A DNA stretch of 64,000 bases from JAHFUI01 sp039931615 (GTDB taxonomy: Bacteria > Acidobacteriota > Vicinamibacteria > Vicinamibacterales > CAVVIG01). The stretch's first letter is position 1, and the number at the start of each line of letters is the position of its first letter. Shown here in pieces: positions 41,758-49,941 of the stretch. A program made the translations under genes and the position numbers. Under the pieces are notes generated by a model. The model ran no database searches and was not told the DNA's origin. It saw only the letters and a list, made by a program, of their open reading frames with translations. The stretch spans positions 24,112-88,111 of the forward strand of contig JBDTRR010000020.1 of the NCBI GenBank assembly GCA_039931615.1, read 5' to 3'.

Positions 41758-44268
41758 TCAGGGCTTCACGGCAGTGTCCTGCCCGCGAGCGCTGGACACC
41801 GGGCCCCGGGAACCGTTCGTCGGCTTCGGAAGCCGCTCATTGGCTCTCAACTGGAACGGCACGCTGTCGACGATGCCCATGACCAGCGACGAGAACCGAT
41901 TGCCGCTGCGGCCGGCGGTGGCGACAATTCCGCGGACCACCGGCATGTCGTCCGCCGTCAGCGCCCGGCCGAGCGCATAGGTCAGCATCTTCTCGGTCAT
42001 CGTCCCGATGAAGATTCCGGGACGGCTCATCAAGGCCTGCCGCAGCGTGACGACGCCGCTCACCGGCGTGCCGTCGGCGAGCTGACCGGACGCATCGATC
42101 GGCACGCCCGCGTCGCGCGTTCGCCAGGCGCCGACCGCATCGAAGTTCTCCAGCGCGAAGCCGATCGGATCCATCACCTTGTGACAGGTGGCGCAGGCCG
42201 GATTCGACCGGTGCTCTTCCATCCGCTCGCGCAGCGAGTGCGGCCTGCCGTCGTCGTCGCTCTTGTCCTTGAGCGCCGGCACGTCGGGCGGCGGCGGCGG
42301 CGGCGGCGCGCCGACCAGGTTGTCCAGCACCCATTTGCCGCGCACCACCGGCGACGTCCGATCGGCGTGCGAGGTGACGAGCAGGATGCTGCCCTGACCG
42401 AGCAGACCCTTCCGCGCCTCGTCGCGCACGGCGACCCGCCGGAAGTGGCTGCCGTAGACGTTCGGCATCCCGTAGTGCCGGGCCAGCCGCTCGTTGACGA
42501 AGGTGTAGTCGGCGTTGAGCAGGTCGAGCACGTCGCGATCTTCACGCATGATGCTGGCGAAGAACAGCTCGGTCTCGCGCTGAAACGACTGCCGCAGGTT
42601 GTCGTCGAAGTCGGGGAACTCGTTCTTGTCTGGCGTGGTGCCGCGGACGTTCCTGAGATAGAGCCACTGGCCGGCGAAGTTGGTGACGAGCGCGTCGGCG
42701 CGCGGGTCGGCCAGCATCCGCCGCACCTGCCGCTCCAGGACCGGGCGATTGTGCAGCGTGCCCTGCTCCGCCACGGCCAGGAGTTCGTCGTCCGGGATGC
42801 TGCTCCAGAGGAAGAAGGACAATCTGGACGCCAGGTCGAGGTCGCTGATCCGGTGGACCGAGGCGACGCCGTTACCCGAATCGCGCTCGGCGCGGAACAG
42901 GAACTTCGGGCTCGCGAGCAACCCGCGCACCGCCAGTTCGATGCCCTTGTCGAAGCTGTCTTGGCGGCCGTCCTGGTAGAAGACGAGCAGGCGGTCCACT
43001 TCGACGGCCGTCACCGGGCGCCGGAAGGCGCGCCGCGCCAGCGTCGTGATGATCTGCCTGGCGCAGCCGGTTTCCGCCGCGGCATTGGCTGACGATGGCC
43101 CGGCCGCCGCGATGGCCGTGCCAGCCGGCCGGCATTGGAAGATACGCTGCCGGCTTGGCGTCTGGCCCGGACCCGTCGCGTCGAACGGCCCGGCGAGCGT
43201 AACGCTCTCGACGTGCGGCAGGCCGAGGTGATCGGTGGCAATCAGCGTGCTGCGCAGGAAGGACTGGAGGCGGTTGCCGCCTCCCGTCGACGACTTCTGG
43301 AGAAATGCCACGCCGATCGTGCGCGGGCCGGCCTTCACGGGCACCCGTACCTGGAGCCGCGCGTCCAGCGCCATCGCCACGGCGGTGGCGTTGTCGGGCG
43401 ACGCCGAATACTCGGCAACGCCGCCGGTCGGCGCCAGGTGGACGCGTTCGCCGTCGACGGTGATTTCGAGCTGGTCGGCGTTCTCGAGGCCGCGCACGCC
43501 GCCGAGGTTGGTCTGGAGCAGCTTCACCTTGATGACGTAATCGCCGTCCAGCGGAAAGTTCTGTCGGATCAGCATCCCGCCGCGCGTGCCGAGCGGGAGC
43601 CCTTCGACGTGGCTGGTCTGCGACGCGTCGCCGCGGACGTAGAACATCTGCGAGGTGGGGCCGATCGAGGCGGCGCCGACCGCGAGGGCGCTGATCTTCG
43701 CCGCCGCCCCCAGGTAGGCCTCCAGCAGCGACGGCGAGACACCCAACGCGTCCGCGATGTTGTCGAATCCCTGAATCGAATCGTCCGGTGGCAGCAGGGC
43801 GGCCGTGTCGACCTCCAGCGCCAGCAGGTCCCGCACCGCGTTCGCGTACTCGACCCGGTTCAGCCGATGGACGAGCGGGCGGCCGGGATTGGGCGCCGCC
43901 GCCGCCGCGCGATCGAGCGTGGTTTCCAGCCAGCCGACGATCGCTGCCGCGGTTGCGGCATCAGGACGCCGCGCGCCTGCCGGCGGCATCGCGCCGGTGC
44001 GGATCTTGCGCACGACTTTTTCCCAGACCTCGGCGCCGGCCGGCACGTTCTGGAGATCCATCGTGTCCAGTGTCAAGCCGCCGGTCTTCAGGCGCTGGTT
44101 GTGGCAGGAGACGCAGTACTGGTTCACGCTGGCGCGGACCGTCTCGCTCGACGGTTCGGCAGCTGAGGCAGGCGGCGCCGGCGTCGTCGCACCCTGCTGA
44201 CCGCTGACAGCGGCGGACGCCAGCCACAACACGCTGGCGATCGCAAGAGCACTCCGGCTCGCTGACAT
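41758..44268 (-). CDS. DUF1592-type c-type cytochrome (cassette 4)
   Basis: Protein of 836 aa. Signal peptide (LAIASVLWLASAAVSG), haem motif CVSCH at 52-56, then DUF1587, DUF1595, DUF1592, DUF1588 and DUF1585 modules; second CXXCH is CATCHKVMDP. Landmarks NRVEYANAVRDLLALEVD, SRLSFFLWSSIPDDELL, LLNADYTFVNERLARHYG, LTYALGRALTADDMPVVRG. ATG at 44268 has GGGGAG 8 bases upstream. A perfect 18-base palindrome lies 35 bases upstream of the start, the only such site found before any cassette here. Confidence 0.92.
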   Translation of the reverse strand: MSASRSALAIASVLWLASAAVSGQQGATTPAPPASAAEPSSETVRASVNQYCVSCHNQRLKTGGLTLDTMDLQNVPAGAEVWEKVVRKIRTGAMPPAGARRPDAATAAAIVGWLETTLDRAAAAAPNPGRPLVHRLNRVEYANAVRDLLALEVDTAALLPPDDSIQGFDNIADALGVSPSLLEAYLGAAAKISALAVGAASIGPTSQMFYVRGDASQTSHVEGLPLGTRGGMLIRQNFPLDGDYVIKVKLLQTNLGGVRGLENADQLEITVDGERVHLAPTGGVAEYSASPDNATAVAMALDARLQVRVPVKAGPRTIGVAFLQKSSTGGGNRLQSFLRSTLIATDHLGLPHVESVTLAGPFDATGPGQTPSRQRIFQCRPAGTAIAAAGPSSANAAAETGCARQIITTLARRAFRRPVTAVEVDRLLVFYQDGRQDSFDKGIELAVRGLLASPKFLFRAERDSGNGVASVHRISDLDLASRLSFFLWSSIPDDELLAVAEQGTLHNRPVLERQVRRMLADPRADALVTNFAGQWLYLRNVRGTTPDKNEFPDFDDNLRQSFQRETELFFASIMREDRDVLDLLNADYTFVNERLARHYGMPNVYGSHFRRVAVRDEARKGLLGQGSILLVTSHADRTSPVVRGKWVLDNLVGAPPPPPPPDVPALKDKSDDDGRPHSLRERMEEHRSNPACATCHKVMDPIGFALENFDAVGAWRTRDAGVPIDASGQLADGTPVSGVVTLRQALMSRPGIFIGTMTEKMLTYALGRALTADDMPVVRGIVATAGRSGNRFSSLVMGIVDSVPFQLRANERLPKPTNGSRGPVSSARGQDTAVKP

Positions 44269-44303
44269 TGACAAGGCTCCCCTATCCCGTTGCATCGACA
44301 GCG

Positions 44304-44321
44304 TTTGACCGTTCGGTCAAA
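44304..44321. promoter_or_regulatory. 18-bp perfect palindrome, candidate TetR-type operator
   Basis: TTTGACCGTTCGGTCAAA, dyad-symmetric throughout. Sites of the form TGACCG-x2-CGGTCA are typical of TetR-family operators. It lies between the NTF2-like gene and the DUF1592 start of cassette 4. No TetR gene is in the window. Confidence 0.55.
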
Positions 44322-44394
44322 GCCCTGTCCGACAGCTCTGCCATGGCGGGCAGACTGCCCGTACGATACTACAGGTGGTGGCGCCGCGTGCCTG

Positions 44395-45042
44395 TTATCG
44401 CGGTGCCGTGCCGGTAGCGGCCGGCGGCGCGGCCCCGGGGGCGGCCGGTGCGGCACCGCCCGCCGGAGGCGTCCCGCCACGCCGCCCGCCACCTCCCCCG
44501 CCAGGGTTGAAGAACGCGTGGTGGATGCGCGACTGGAACCGCCATCCCTGTGCGGTCTTGACGTAGGTATCCTCGTAGTGGCCGTCGTGCTCGATCTTGT
44601 TCTTGTCTCCACCCAACCCGATCATCAGCATGTTGACCTGTCCGCTCGCGCCGTCCGGCGTCGGGTTGATGATGTGGTTGACGTAGATGTGCTTGACGCC
44701 CTGCCGGATCCAGCCGGCGCCCGTGCAGCCGTCCGGGCCGCCGCCGGAAACCTTGGCCAGCGCTTCGCGCCCCTGCGCCTTGCGGCCAATCTGGCCGTTC
44801 TGGAACGGGGCGAAAAACCCGTCCGCTGCGAACAGGTCGGCGTAGTCGTAGCCGTTGTTGGAACAGGTGTCGATGTATTCCGCGTATTTCGCGACCAGCT
44901 GCTGGATCTGGATGTAATCGAGTGCCGTCAGCTCGATCGGTTTGGCCGAGGTGCCGGGCCGGCTGTCCTGGGCCTGCCCCGCCAGTTGCAGGGACAGACC
45001 GACGCCGACCGACATCACCGCCATCGTCTTCCAGCTCACCAT
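44395..45042 (-). CDS. secreted NTF2/SnoaL-like protein (cassette 4)
   Basis: Protein of 215 aa: signal peptide (MSVGVGLSLQLAGQAQ), NTF2-like domain: LTALDYIQIQQLVAKYAEYID, NNGYDYADLFAADGFF, HIYVNHIINPTPDGASGQVN, GHYEDTYVKTAQGWRFQSR, and a Gly/Pro-rich tail. Like the cassette 1 member it has DxCxNNGYDYADLF and a paired Cys (GPDGCTGAGW) absent from the others, so the two form a subgroup that may share a disulfide. AAAGGAG 5 bases before the ATG. First gene of cassette 4. Confidence 0.83.
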   Translation of the reverse strand: MVSWKTMAVMSVGVGLSLQLAGQAQDSRPGTSAKPIELTALDYIQIQQLVAKYAEYIDTCSNNGYDYADLFAADGFFAPFQNGQIGRKAQGREALAKVSGGGPDGCTGAGWIRQGVKHIYVNHIINPTPDGASGQVNMLMIGLGGDKNKIEHDGHYEDTYVKTAQGWRFQSRIHHAFFNPGGGGGGRRGGTPPAGGAAPAAPGAAPPAATGTAPR

Positions 45043-45119
45043 ACTCGCTCCTTTGCGGCCACCGGCTGTTCGTTTCCCGACTTCCTCACGCACTGATGCA
45101 GCGGGAGTGTTACCGCAGT

Positions 45120-45279
45120 GTCGATGATCGCCGGGTCACGCGTCCGGCTGTATTTGATCGCGTTGTCGATCGGGTTGGTGAGCACCTGTCTGAGCAGGGC
45201 CGGATCGCCGATCACCGGCGGCAGCGACGCGATGGTCCAGTCGATCCGCCGACCTCCCGTCGCCATCTCCAGACGGGCA
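45120..45279 (-). pseudogene. histidine-kinase ATPase-domain fragment
   Basis: About 53 codons resembling the HATPase_c region around the N-box: IDWTIASLPPVIGDPALLRQ, then VLTNPIDNAIKYSRTRDP. The usual sequence is VLxNLIDNAxKYS. Nothing else of a kinase is present on either side, so it is a relic. It lies in the 320-base gap 45043-45362, which also holds degraded repeat pieces. Confidence 0.75.
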
Positions 45280-45330
45280 GGCAGACCCGACCAGCCTCCG
45301 CCAAATCGACGGTTCACACGGTTAGAAGCC

Positions 45331-45350
45331 GCATCCCACGCACGAGTGGG
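45331..45350. repeat. Family E short repeat
   Basis: GCATCCCACGCACGAGTGGG. The core ATCCCACGCACGAG recurs at 51518-51531 and, inverted with one change, near 55352-55366. Confidence 0.5.
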
Positions 45351-45362
45351 CTGACGAGCGCT

Positions 45363-45518
45363 TCACAATGAGCGCCGATTCCCGAACAGCAACCAGAGAA
45401 TCAACAGGACCAGCAGCAGTCCGCCAATGCCTCCGCCGGCCATCGGGCCGCCGTAGTAATAGCCGCCGCCGCCGCCAAGGAGGAGCAGCAGGATCAAGAG
45501 AATCAGGATCAGATTCAT
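45363..45518 (-). CDS. small DUF3309-like membrane protein
   Basis: Protein of 51 aa: two hydrophobic segments (NLILILLILLLLL and GGLLLVLLILWLLF) around a Gly/Tyr loop (GGGGGYYYGGP). The length and pattern match DUF3309-type small membrane proteins. ATG at 45518 is chosen since upstream codons are polar and unrelated. Function unknown. Codons are Leu-rich with many CTG/ATC. Confidence 0.6.
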   Translation of the reverse strand: MNLILILLILLLLLGGGGGYYYGGPMAGGGIGGLLLVLLILWLLFGNRRSL

Positions 45519-45660
45519 AAGCGACCTACTTACGCACCCGCTGTTTCGGAAGGCCATGCTACCACGGCGCTCCCGAGTAAGCGGCCCCGCCTTTGCATTC
45601 GTCGACGCGTTTTTGCGACGATTCAACGTGCAGGGTGACTTCTGGGTAGAGTGGATTCCC

Positions 45661-45689
45661 GTGACGATCGACCGCGAAGCCGGTACACT
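45661..45689 (+). promoter_or_regulatory. sigma-70-like promoter
   Basis: GTGACG at 45661-45666 and TACACT at 45684-45689, spacer 17. Initiation would fall near 45696, almost on the ATG at 45698, which favours the GTG start at 45734 for the next gene. Confidence 0.4.
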
Positions 45690-45733
45690 CGGTCGGGATG
45701 GTCAACCGGGCCAGGGAGGCTGAGGAGCCTGCT

Positions 45734-47206
45734 GTGAATGATTTCGACTGGCCGTCAGGAGAACTGACTGGTCGTGGCACCCTGACTGAAGGAGTCGGCC
45801 TGGACACCGGTCCGGATCGGCCGCGCGATGCACGCTCGCCGGCAGACAGCGCCGCCGCTGGTCCGTCAGACGAGGTGGCACAGTGGGAGAACCGCCAGGG
45901 CCGACAGATTCTGTGGCTGCCGAGCGACGATGCCTCGCTCGACGCGTTCGCTTCGGAAGACACGCCCGACGACGTGCCGGCGCCTTCGTCTGCGACCACC
46001 CCGAATCCGCCGGCGATCGCGGCCGCAGCCATCCCCTTACTGGAAGACACGGCTGAGCCCGGCAACGAGGGCAGCACCGGCAGCGCGACCCTCGACCACC
46101 CGCTTGCGGACATCCCGGACTACCTTATCCGGACGGACGGGCCAATCAGGACGGTTGAGCCAATCGGGACTTTCGGCGAGGCCGCGTTCGGGTCCGTTCC
46201 GCCACCCCACGTTTCGCGCGCCGCCGTGCGTAAGCCGAGGACCACGCTGCTCCAACGCGGCGCCATCCTCGCCGTGCTGGTGGTTGGCGTGATCGGGGGA
46301 GGCATGGCCGGCGGCTACTTCCGTCGGCACCCCATCGCCGAGCCCGCCGCCCGCCGCCCGGCGCCCGACACGCCCGCTCCGCCGCCGAACATGGCTTCAA
46401 CACCTGGACCGGTCGTGCCGCCTGAGACCGCCGACGGCGCGACCGCTGCGGTGACCGCACCGCCGTTGCCATCCGTCGGCGCGCCACCGATCTCCAACGA
46501 CAACCTGTCGCAGCCGACGGCTCGTCCGGCAGGCCCCAGGCCGAATCAGACTGCAACGCTTGCACCGGACGCGGCCGTGTCAGTACCACCTCGCGCCGTC
46601 ACCAGGGACCCGTCCCCGCCGCCTGTTGTCGCGCCGCCATCACTCCCGCCGTCGGCGCGCGTGGACGCGACGGCACCGGCGGGCGATCCCGCCACCCGCG
46701 ACCGGTCCATTGGCAATGAAGCGTCATCACCGCCTGCAGCCGCGCCGATCGTGCCTCGAGAGGGAGTGGAAGCCGCTGTGGTTCCACCGGCGGCAGTGCC
46801 TCCCGGCACACCCGACGCCGGGGCAGCACCGACCGACCGCGTCCGCGTCACGGATGCCACGCCGGGCATCGCTGCGGTCGCTGACGAACAGCGGGTCGCG
46901 GCCGTCTTGAAGCGCTTCACCGACGCCTATACGCAGCTGGATGCGCCGGCGGCCAAAGCCGTCTGGCCGAGCGTCGACGGCCGCGCGCTCTCGCGCGCCT
47001 TCGATGCCCTCGAGTCCCAGTCGATCGCCTTTGACGACTGCACGGTCCACTTTGCCGGCACGGAAGCGCGCGCCGCGTGCGTCGGCAACATCACCTACGT
47101 TCCGAAGATCGGCCGGCGCTCGGCGCGGACCGTCAACCGGCACTGGAGTTTCGTGATGACGAAAAGTGCTGAAGGCTGGATGATCACCGACGCGCAGATG
47201 CGCTAA
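45734..47206 (+). CDS. proline-rich single-pass membrane protein with NTF2-like C-terminal domain
   Basis: About 490 aa. Cytoplasmic acidic N-terminal region, one membrane segment (AILAVLVVGVIGGGMAGGYF at about 180-200), a long Pro/Ala/Thr-rich extracytoplasmic linker, then a C-terminal domain of about 100 aa (VAAVLKRFTDAYTQLDAPAA... SFVMTKSAEGWMITDAQ) of the NTF2/DUF4440 type often fused to kinases and membrane proteins. GTG at 45734 has GAGGAG 6 bases upstream; ATG at 45698 is in frame but lacks a site. The TAA stop lies in the left arm of the inverted-repeat element that follows. Confidence 0.7.
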   Translation: MNDFDWPSGELTGRGTLTEGVGLDTGPDRPRDARSPADSAAAGPSDEVAQWENRQGRQILWLPSDDASLDAFASEDTPDDVPAPSSATTPNPPAIAAAAIPLLEDTAEPGNEGSTGSATLDHPLADIPDYLIRTDGPIRTVEPIGTFGEAAFGSVPPPHVSRAAVRKPRTTLLQRGAILAVLVVGVIGGGMAGGYFRRHPIAEPAARRPAPDTPAPPPNMASTPGPVVPPETADGATAAVTAPPLPSVGAPPISNDNLSQPTARPAGPRPNQTATLAPDAAVSVPPRAVTRDPSPPPVVAPPSLPPSARVDATAPAGDPATRDRSIGNEASSPPAAAPIVPREGVEAAVVPPAAVPPGTPDAGAAPTDRVRVTDATPGIAAVADEQRVAAVLKRFTDAYTQLDAPAAKAVWPSVDGRALSRAFDALESQSIAFDDCTVHFAGTEARAACVGNITYVPKIGRRSARTVNRHWSFVMTKSAEGWMITDAQMR

Positions 47207-47367
47207 CAGCCCGTGGTGAAAGTCTGGCGTCGCACCGAGACGGGCGAGGCGCCCCGCCGGCAAGGCGCGACGACCGAGAATACCGGGAGTATTTGAGGAA
47301 GGAGCAACGCAGCCGCCGGGGATGCATCGCCCGTCGAATGCAGTCAGACTTTCACCACGGGCTGTTA
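47204..47367. mobile_element. 164-bp MITE-like element with 23-bp perfect inverted ends
   Basis: Left arm 47204-47226 begins TAACAGCCCGTGGTGAAAGT; right arm 47345-47367 is its exact complement, 23 bases, ending in GGGCTGTTA. A second inner pair, GACGGGCGA (47239) and TCGCCCGTC (47327), and a GC-rich inner hairpin (GGCGCCCCGCCGGCAAGGCG) would let the element fold as one structure. No coding capacity. It could be a non-autonomous transposable element or a structured RNA. Confidence 0.65.
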
Positions 47368-47406
47368 AGGCCCGTCAAGGCTGTGCAACATCGATTGTCA
47401 AAGTCG

Positions 47407-48690
47407 ATGGCGAACGCGCCGCAAGCGGATGAGCAGAGACACGACCCGGTGGCGCCGGGCACGGCGGTCGTCGATCGGCTGCTCGATTGCCTGCATCAGG
47501 ATCCACGGCGCACCGAGCTGACGCTGAGGGCGAGCCTCGCCGTTGCTGAATGGGAGGCCGTGTTCGCCCTTGCCCGCGCGCATACCGTCGACGCGCTCCT
47601 GGCATTCCGCCTCAGATCGCGAGGCGGCGAGGACACGCTCCCCGCTGCAGTTCGACAAGCGGCGGCCGACGCCCGCCGGAGCGGCATGCGCTCGGGCTTG
47701 CTGGTGCGCGAGACGCTGACGCGCCTGACGACAGCGCTCCAGAACGGCGGCGTGCGCGTGATCGTCCTGAAGGGCGCGCACCTCGCCCACATCGTCTATC
47801 CCGATCCGTCGCTGCGCGCGATGACCGACGTCGATCTGCTGGTGGGTCGGACCGACCTCGGGCGCGCCGCCGCGCTGCTGCGAGCCAACGGGTGCCACCA
47901 GGTCGCGGCGTCTGATGACGACGGTCCACTGGCCGACTTCACCAACCATCTGCCGCGCTTCTACCAGGCCCTGCCGCCGGCTGTCGAGCTCCATTGGAAG
48001 CTGGCGCCCAGCGATCCAGCGACGCGGACCGACCATTGGCACCGCGCCGTCCCGGTGCGCCTCGCTGGCGTCGACACCCTGGGCCTGTGCCCCGAAGACC
48101 TGCTGCTGCTGGTGTGTGCGCACGCCTGTTATTCACACCGGTTCATGTTCGGGATCCGACCGATCTGCGACGTCGCGGAAATCGTCCGGCACTTCGGCGG
48201 GACGATGGTGTGGGCCGACGTCGTGGAGCGCGCGCGCCAGCATCGCTCGCGTCGCGGCGTCTACCTGATGCTGCGGCTGGCCAGGGAGATGCTCGGCGCG
48301 GCGGTACCGGACGATGTCCTGCGCGCGCTCTCGTCCGACCGCGCCGACGATGCGATCCGGACCGCGCGCTTCATGATCCTCGAAGGTCATCGGATCTGCC
48401 GGCAGCTGCCGGCGCCGATCGTCACCCTGTCGAGCGCCACCGGCTGGCCGGGGAGACTCCGACTTCTACTACGCAGTCTCTTTCCGTCGCCCGATCGCCT
48501 CGCCGCGCACTACGGCCTGCCGGCACGGTCGCCGACGCTACCTTTCTACTATGTCGTGCGATTGAAGGACCTGCTGAAGCGGCACGGGACCGTGGTCCGG
48601 CGGGTGCTGCGGCGTGACGCGGCGCTGACGCCGATCGCCCGGGACATGGCGACGGTCGAGGACTGGCTGTCAAAGGAAGCCGGCATCTGA
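47407..48690 (+). CDS. nucleotidyltransferase family protein (NTP_transf_5-like)
   Basis: Protein of 427 aa from ATG 47407; the frame continues upstream into the inverted-repeat element and is not expected to be coding there. The family core is at about residues 115-150: VIVLKGAHLAHIVYPDPSLR followed by AMTDVDLLVG, with the D-x-D of the nucleotidyltransferase site, then a PPAVELHWKL segment. The C-terminal half is helical (ICDVAEIVRHF). Members are found in RiPP loci with PqqD and HprK-like kinases, as here. No convincing Shine-Dalgarno is seen. Activity is inferred by family. Confidence 0.8.
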   Translation: MANAPQADEQRHDPVAPGTAVVDRLLDCLHQDPRRTELTLRASLAVAEWEAVFALARAHTVDALLAFRLRSRGGEDTLPAAVRQAAADARRSGMRSGLLVRETLTRLTTALQNGGVRVIVLKGAHLAHIVYPDPSLRAMTDVDLLVGRTDLGRAAALLRANGCHQVAASDDDGPLADFTNHLPRFYQALPPAVELHWKLAPSDPATRTDHWHRAVPVRLAGVDTLGLCPEDLLLLVCAHACYSHRFMFGIRPICDVAEIVRHFGGTMVWADVVERARQHRSRRGVYLMLRLAREMLGAAVPDDVLRALSSDRADDAIRTARFMILEGHRICRQLPAPIVTLSSATGWPGRLRLLLRSLFPSPDRLAAHYGLPARSPTLPFYYVVRLKDLLKRHGTVVRRVLRRDAALTPIARDMATVEDWLSKEAGI

Positions 48691-49154
48691 CCGACGACGT
48701 CCTGCTGCTGAGCAAGGCCTCCACCCGGGTCCGGGCCTGGCCGCTGCGCCGGTGCTTCGCGGTGACGTCTGACACCGTCGCCGCCAGTCGCTTCCTGCAA
48801 ACTCGCATCTCGTTCGATGGCCCGCCGACCGCGCCGCATGACAAGCAGGCGTTCCTCCCCCACTCGGTCTTCGCAGCCGACTTCCAGGACAGTTGCATTC
48901 CGGGCATGCTGTTTTTCTCCGAACTGAGCGGCGGCAGCCACAGCTGTATCTCACGCCTGGCGCCGGCTGAGACGATGGCGCGTCTGATTCGAATGAGTCC
49001 GTGGTCCTGTTATGACCGGGCGACGGCGGCTGATCATCTGTCCATGCTGTCCGCCCTGGCGCGGCAGTCGGCCGGCTACACGCTGATCGCCGGGCGCGAC
49101 CTGCTGGAGCCGCAGGCGTCCGTGACGCTGTTGGCCGGCTACACGCGCGGATAG
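48687..49154 (+). pseudogene. HprK-like kinase remnant lacking the P-loop
   Basis: Open frame of about 155 codons with no ATG: the first usable start is GTG 48762. The translation from 48687 reads LTDDVLLLSKASTRVRAWPL, which resembles the LADD-VVVL strand of HPr-kinase-like proteins of RiPP clusters; the rest (PGMLFFSELSGG, LAPAETMARLIRMSPWS, AAADHLSMLSALARQ) fits their C-terminal part. The N-terminal half with the nucleotide-binding P-loop is absent and the preceding gene abuts it directly, so a deletion is inferred. Confidence 0.6.
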
Positions 49155-49160
49155 CAAATC

Positions 49161-49565
49161 ATGAACGCGCTGGCGCCACCACGCGTGCCGGACTACGGGC
49201 CGCGCCGGCTGACCGTCGAGCTGACCAACGTCTGCAATCTGCACTGCAGCTACTGCCTGCGCGACGAAGACGCCCTCCATCACAATCCAGCGAATTTCCT
49301 CCCCGTCGCCCTCTTCGGCGGTCGTGGCGACGCGGACATCGTCGGCGATCTCCGGGACGAGCCGTTCGCGCCCGCTCTTGCGCGCCTGCGGCGGTTGGCG
49401 ACGACCCAGTCCGAAACCCGCCTCAGGACGCTAATCGCGCTCGAGGCGGCGGGAGAGACGGCCGATCTGACGACGGGCTCGCCGTGTCACTTCTGCCTGA
49501 AGACACTCGGAAAGCTGCCCTGGGAATCGGTGTCATCGGCTTCCTGGGTCACACCGGAACGCTGA
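49161..49565 (+). pseudogene. radical SAM protein with internal deletion
   Basis: Protein frame of 134 aa. Residues 16-32 (RLTVELTNVCNLHCSYC) are a perfect radical SAM start with the Cx3Cx2C cluster motif at 25, 29 and 32. The sequence then passes within about 20 residues to IVGDLRDEPFAPALARLRRL and a C-terminal GSPCHFC, which look like the end of a SPASM-type or related maturase. Radical SAM enzymes need about 200 more residues for the barrel, so an internal deletion is likely and SAM binding could not be supported. It could also be a very short stand-alone protein, less likely. Confidence 0.65.
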
Positions 49566-49579
49566 AATGGAGGTTGCCA

Positions 49580-49882
49580 ATGTCGATCGAGGCCGAAACG
49601 AATGCCGGAGCTTCGCTGTTCCCGCATGCGCACGTGGTCTTCACGGATTTGGATGGAGAAGGTGTGCTGGTGGATTTGACTGCCAGAACCTTCTACCAGC
49701 TCAACGAAACCGCGAGCCTGGTGTGGCGGGGCCTGACCAATGGCATGACGGTCGTCGACATCGTCAGGCAGATGACGGAGGCGTATGACGTGACGACCGA
49801 GCAGGCCCGATCGAGCGTCGACATGGCAGTCTCCCGCTTCGTCGCCCATCGCTGGGTGAGCCTGCCTCGAACGAACGGATGA
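49580..49882 (+). CDS. PqqD-family RiPP recognition protein
   Basis: Protein of 100 aa. PqqD-like fold: VFTDLDGEGVLVDLTARTFY, QLNETASLVWRGLTNGMTVV, DIVRQMTEAYDVTTEQARSS, then VSRFVAHRWVSL. PqqD proteins bind the leader peptide of ribosomally made peptides and present it to a maturase. ATG at 49580 has GGAGG 6 bases upstream; an open frame extends back through the radical SAM remnant. It appears intact although its neighbours are eroded. No precursor peptide gene was identified. Confidence 0.85.
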   Translation: MSIEAETNAGASLFPHAHVVFTDLDGEGVLVDLTARTFYQLNETASLVWRGLTNGMTVVDIVRQMTEAYDVTTEQARSSVDMAVSRFVAHRWVSLPRTNG

Positions 49883-49941
49883 CGGCGTGCTGAGCAGGCT
49901 GCGAGGGCCGGGCTAAAAAGTGGTATTCTAAATGCACCTTT

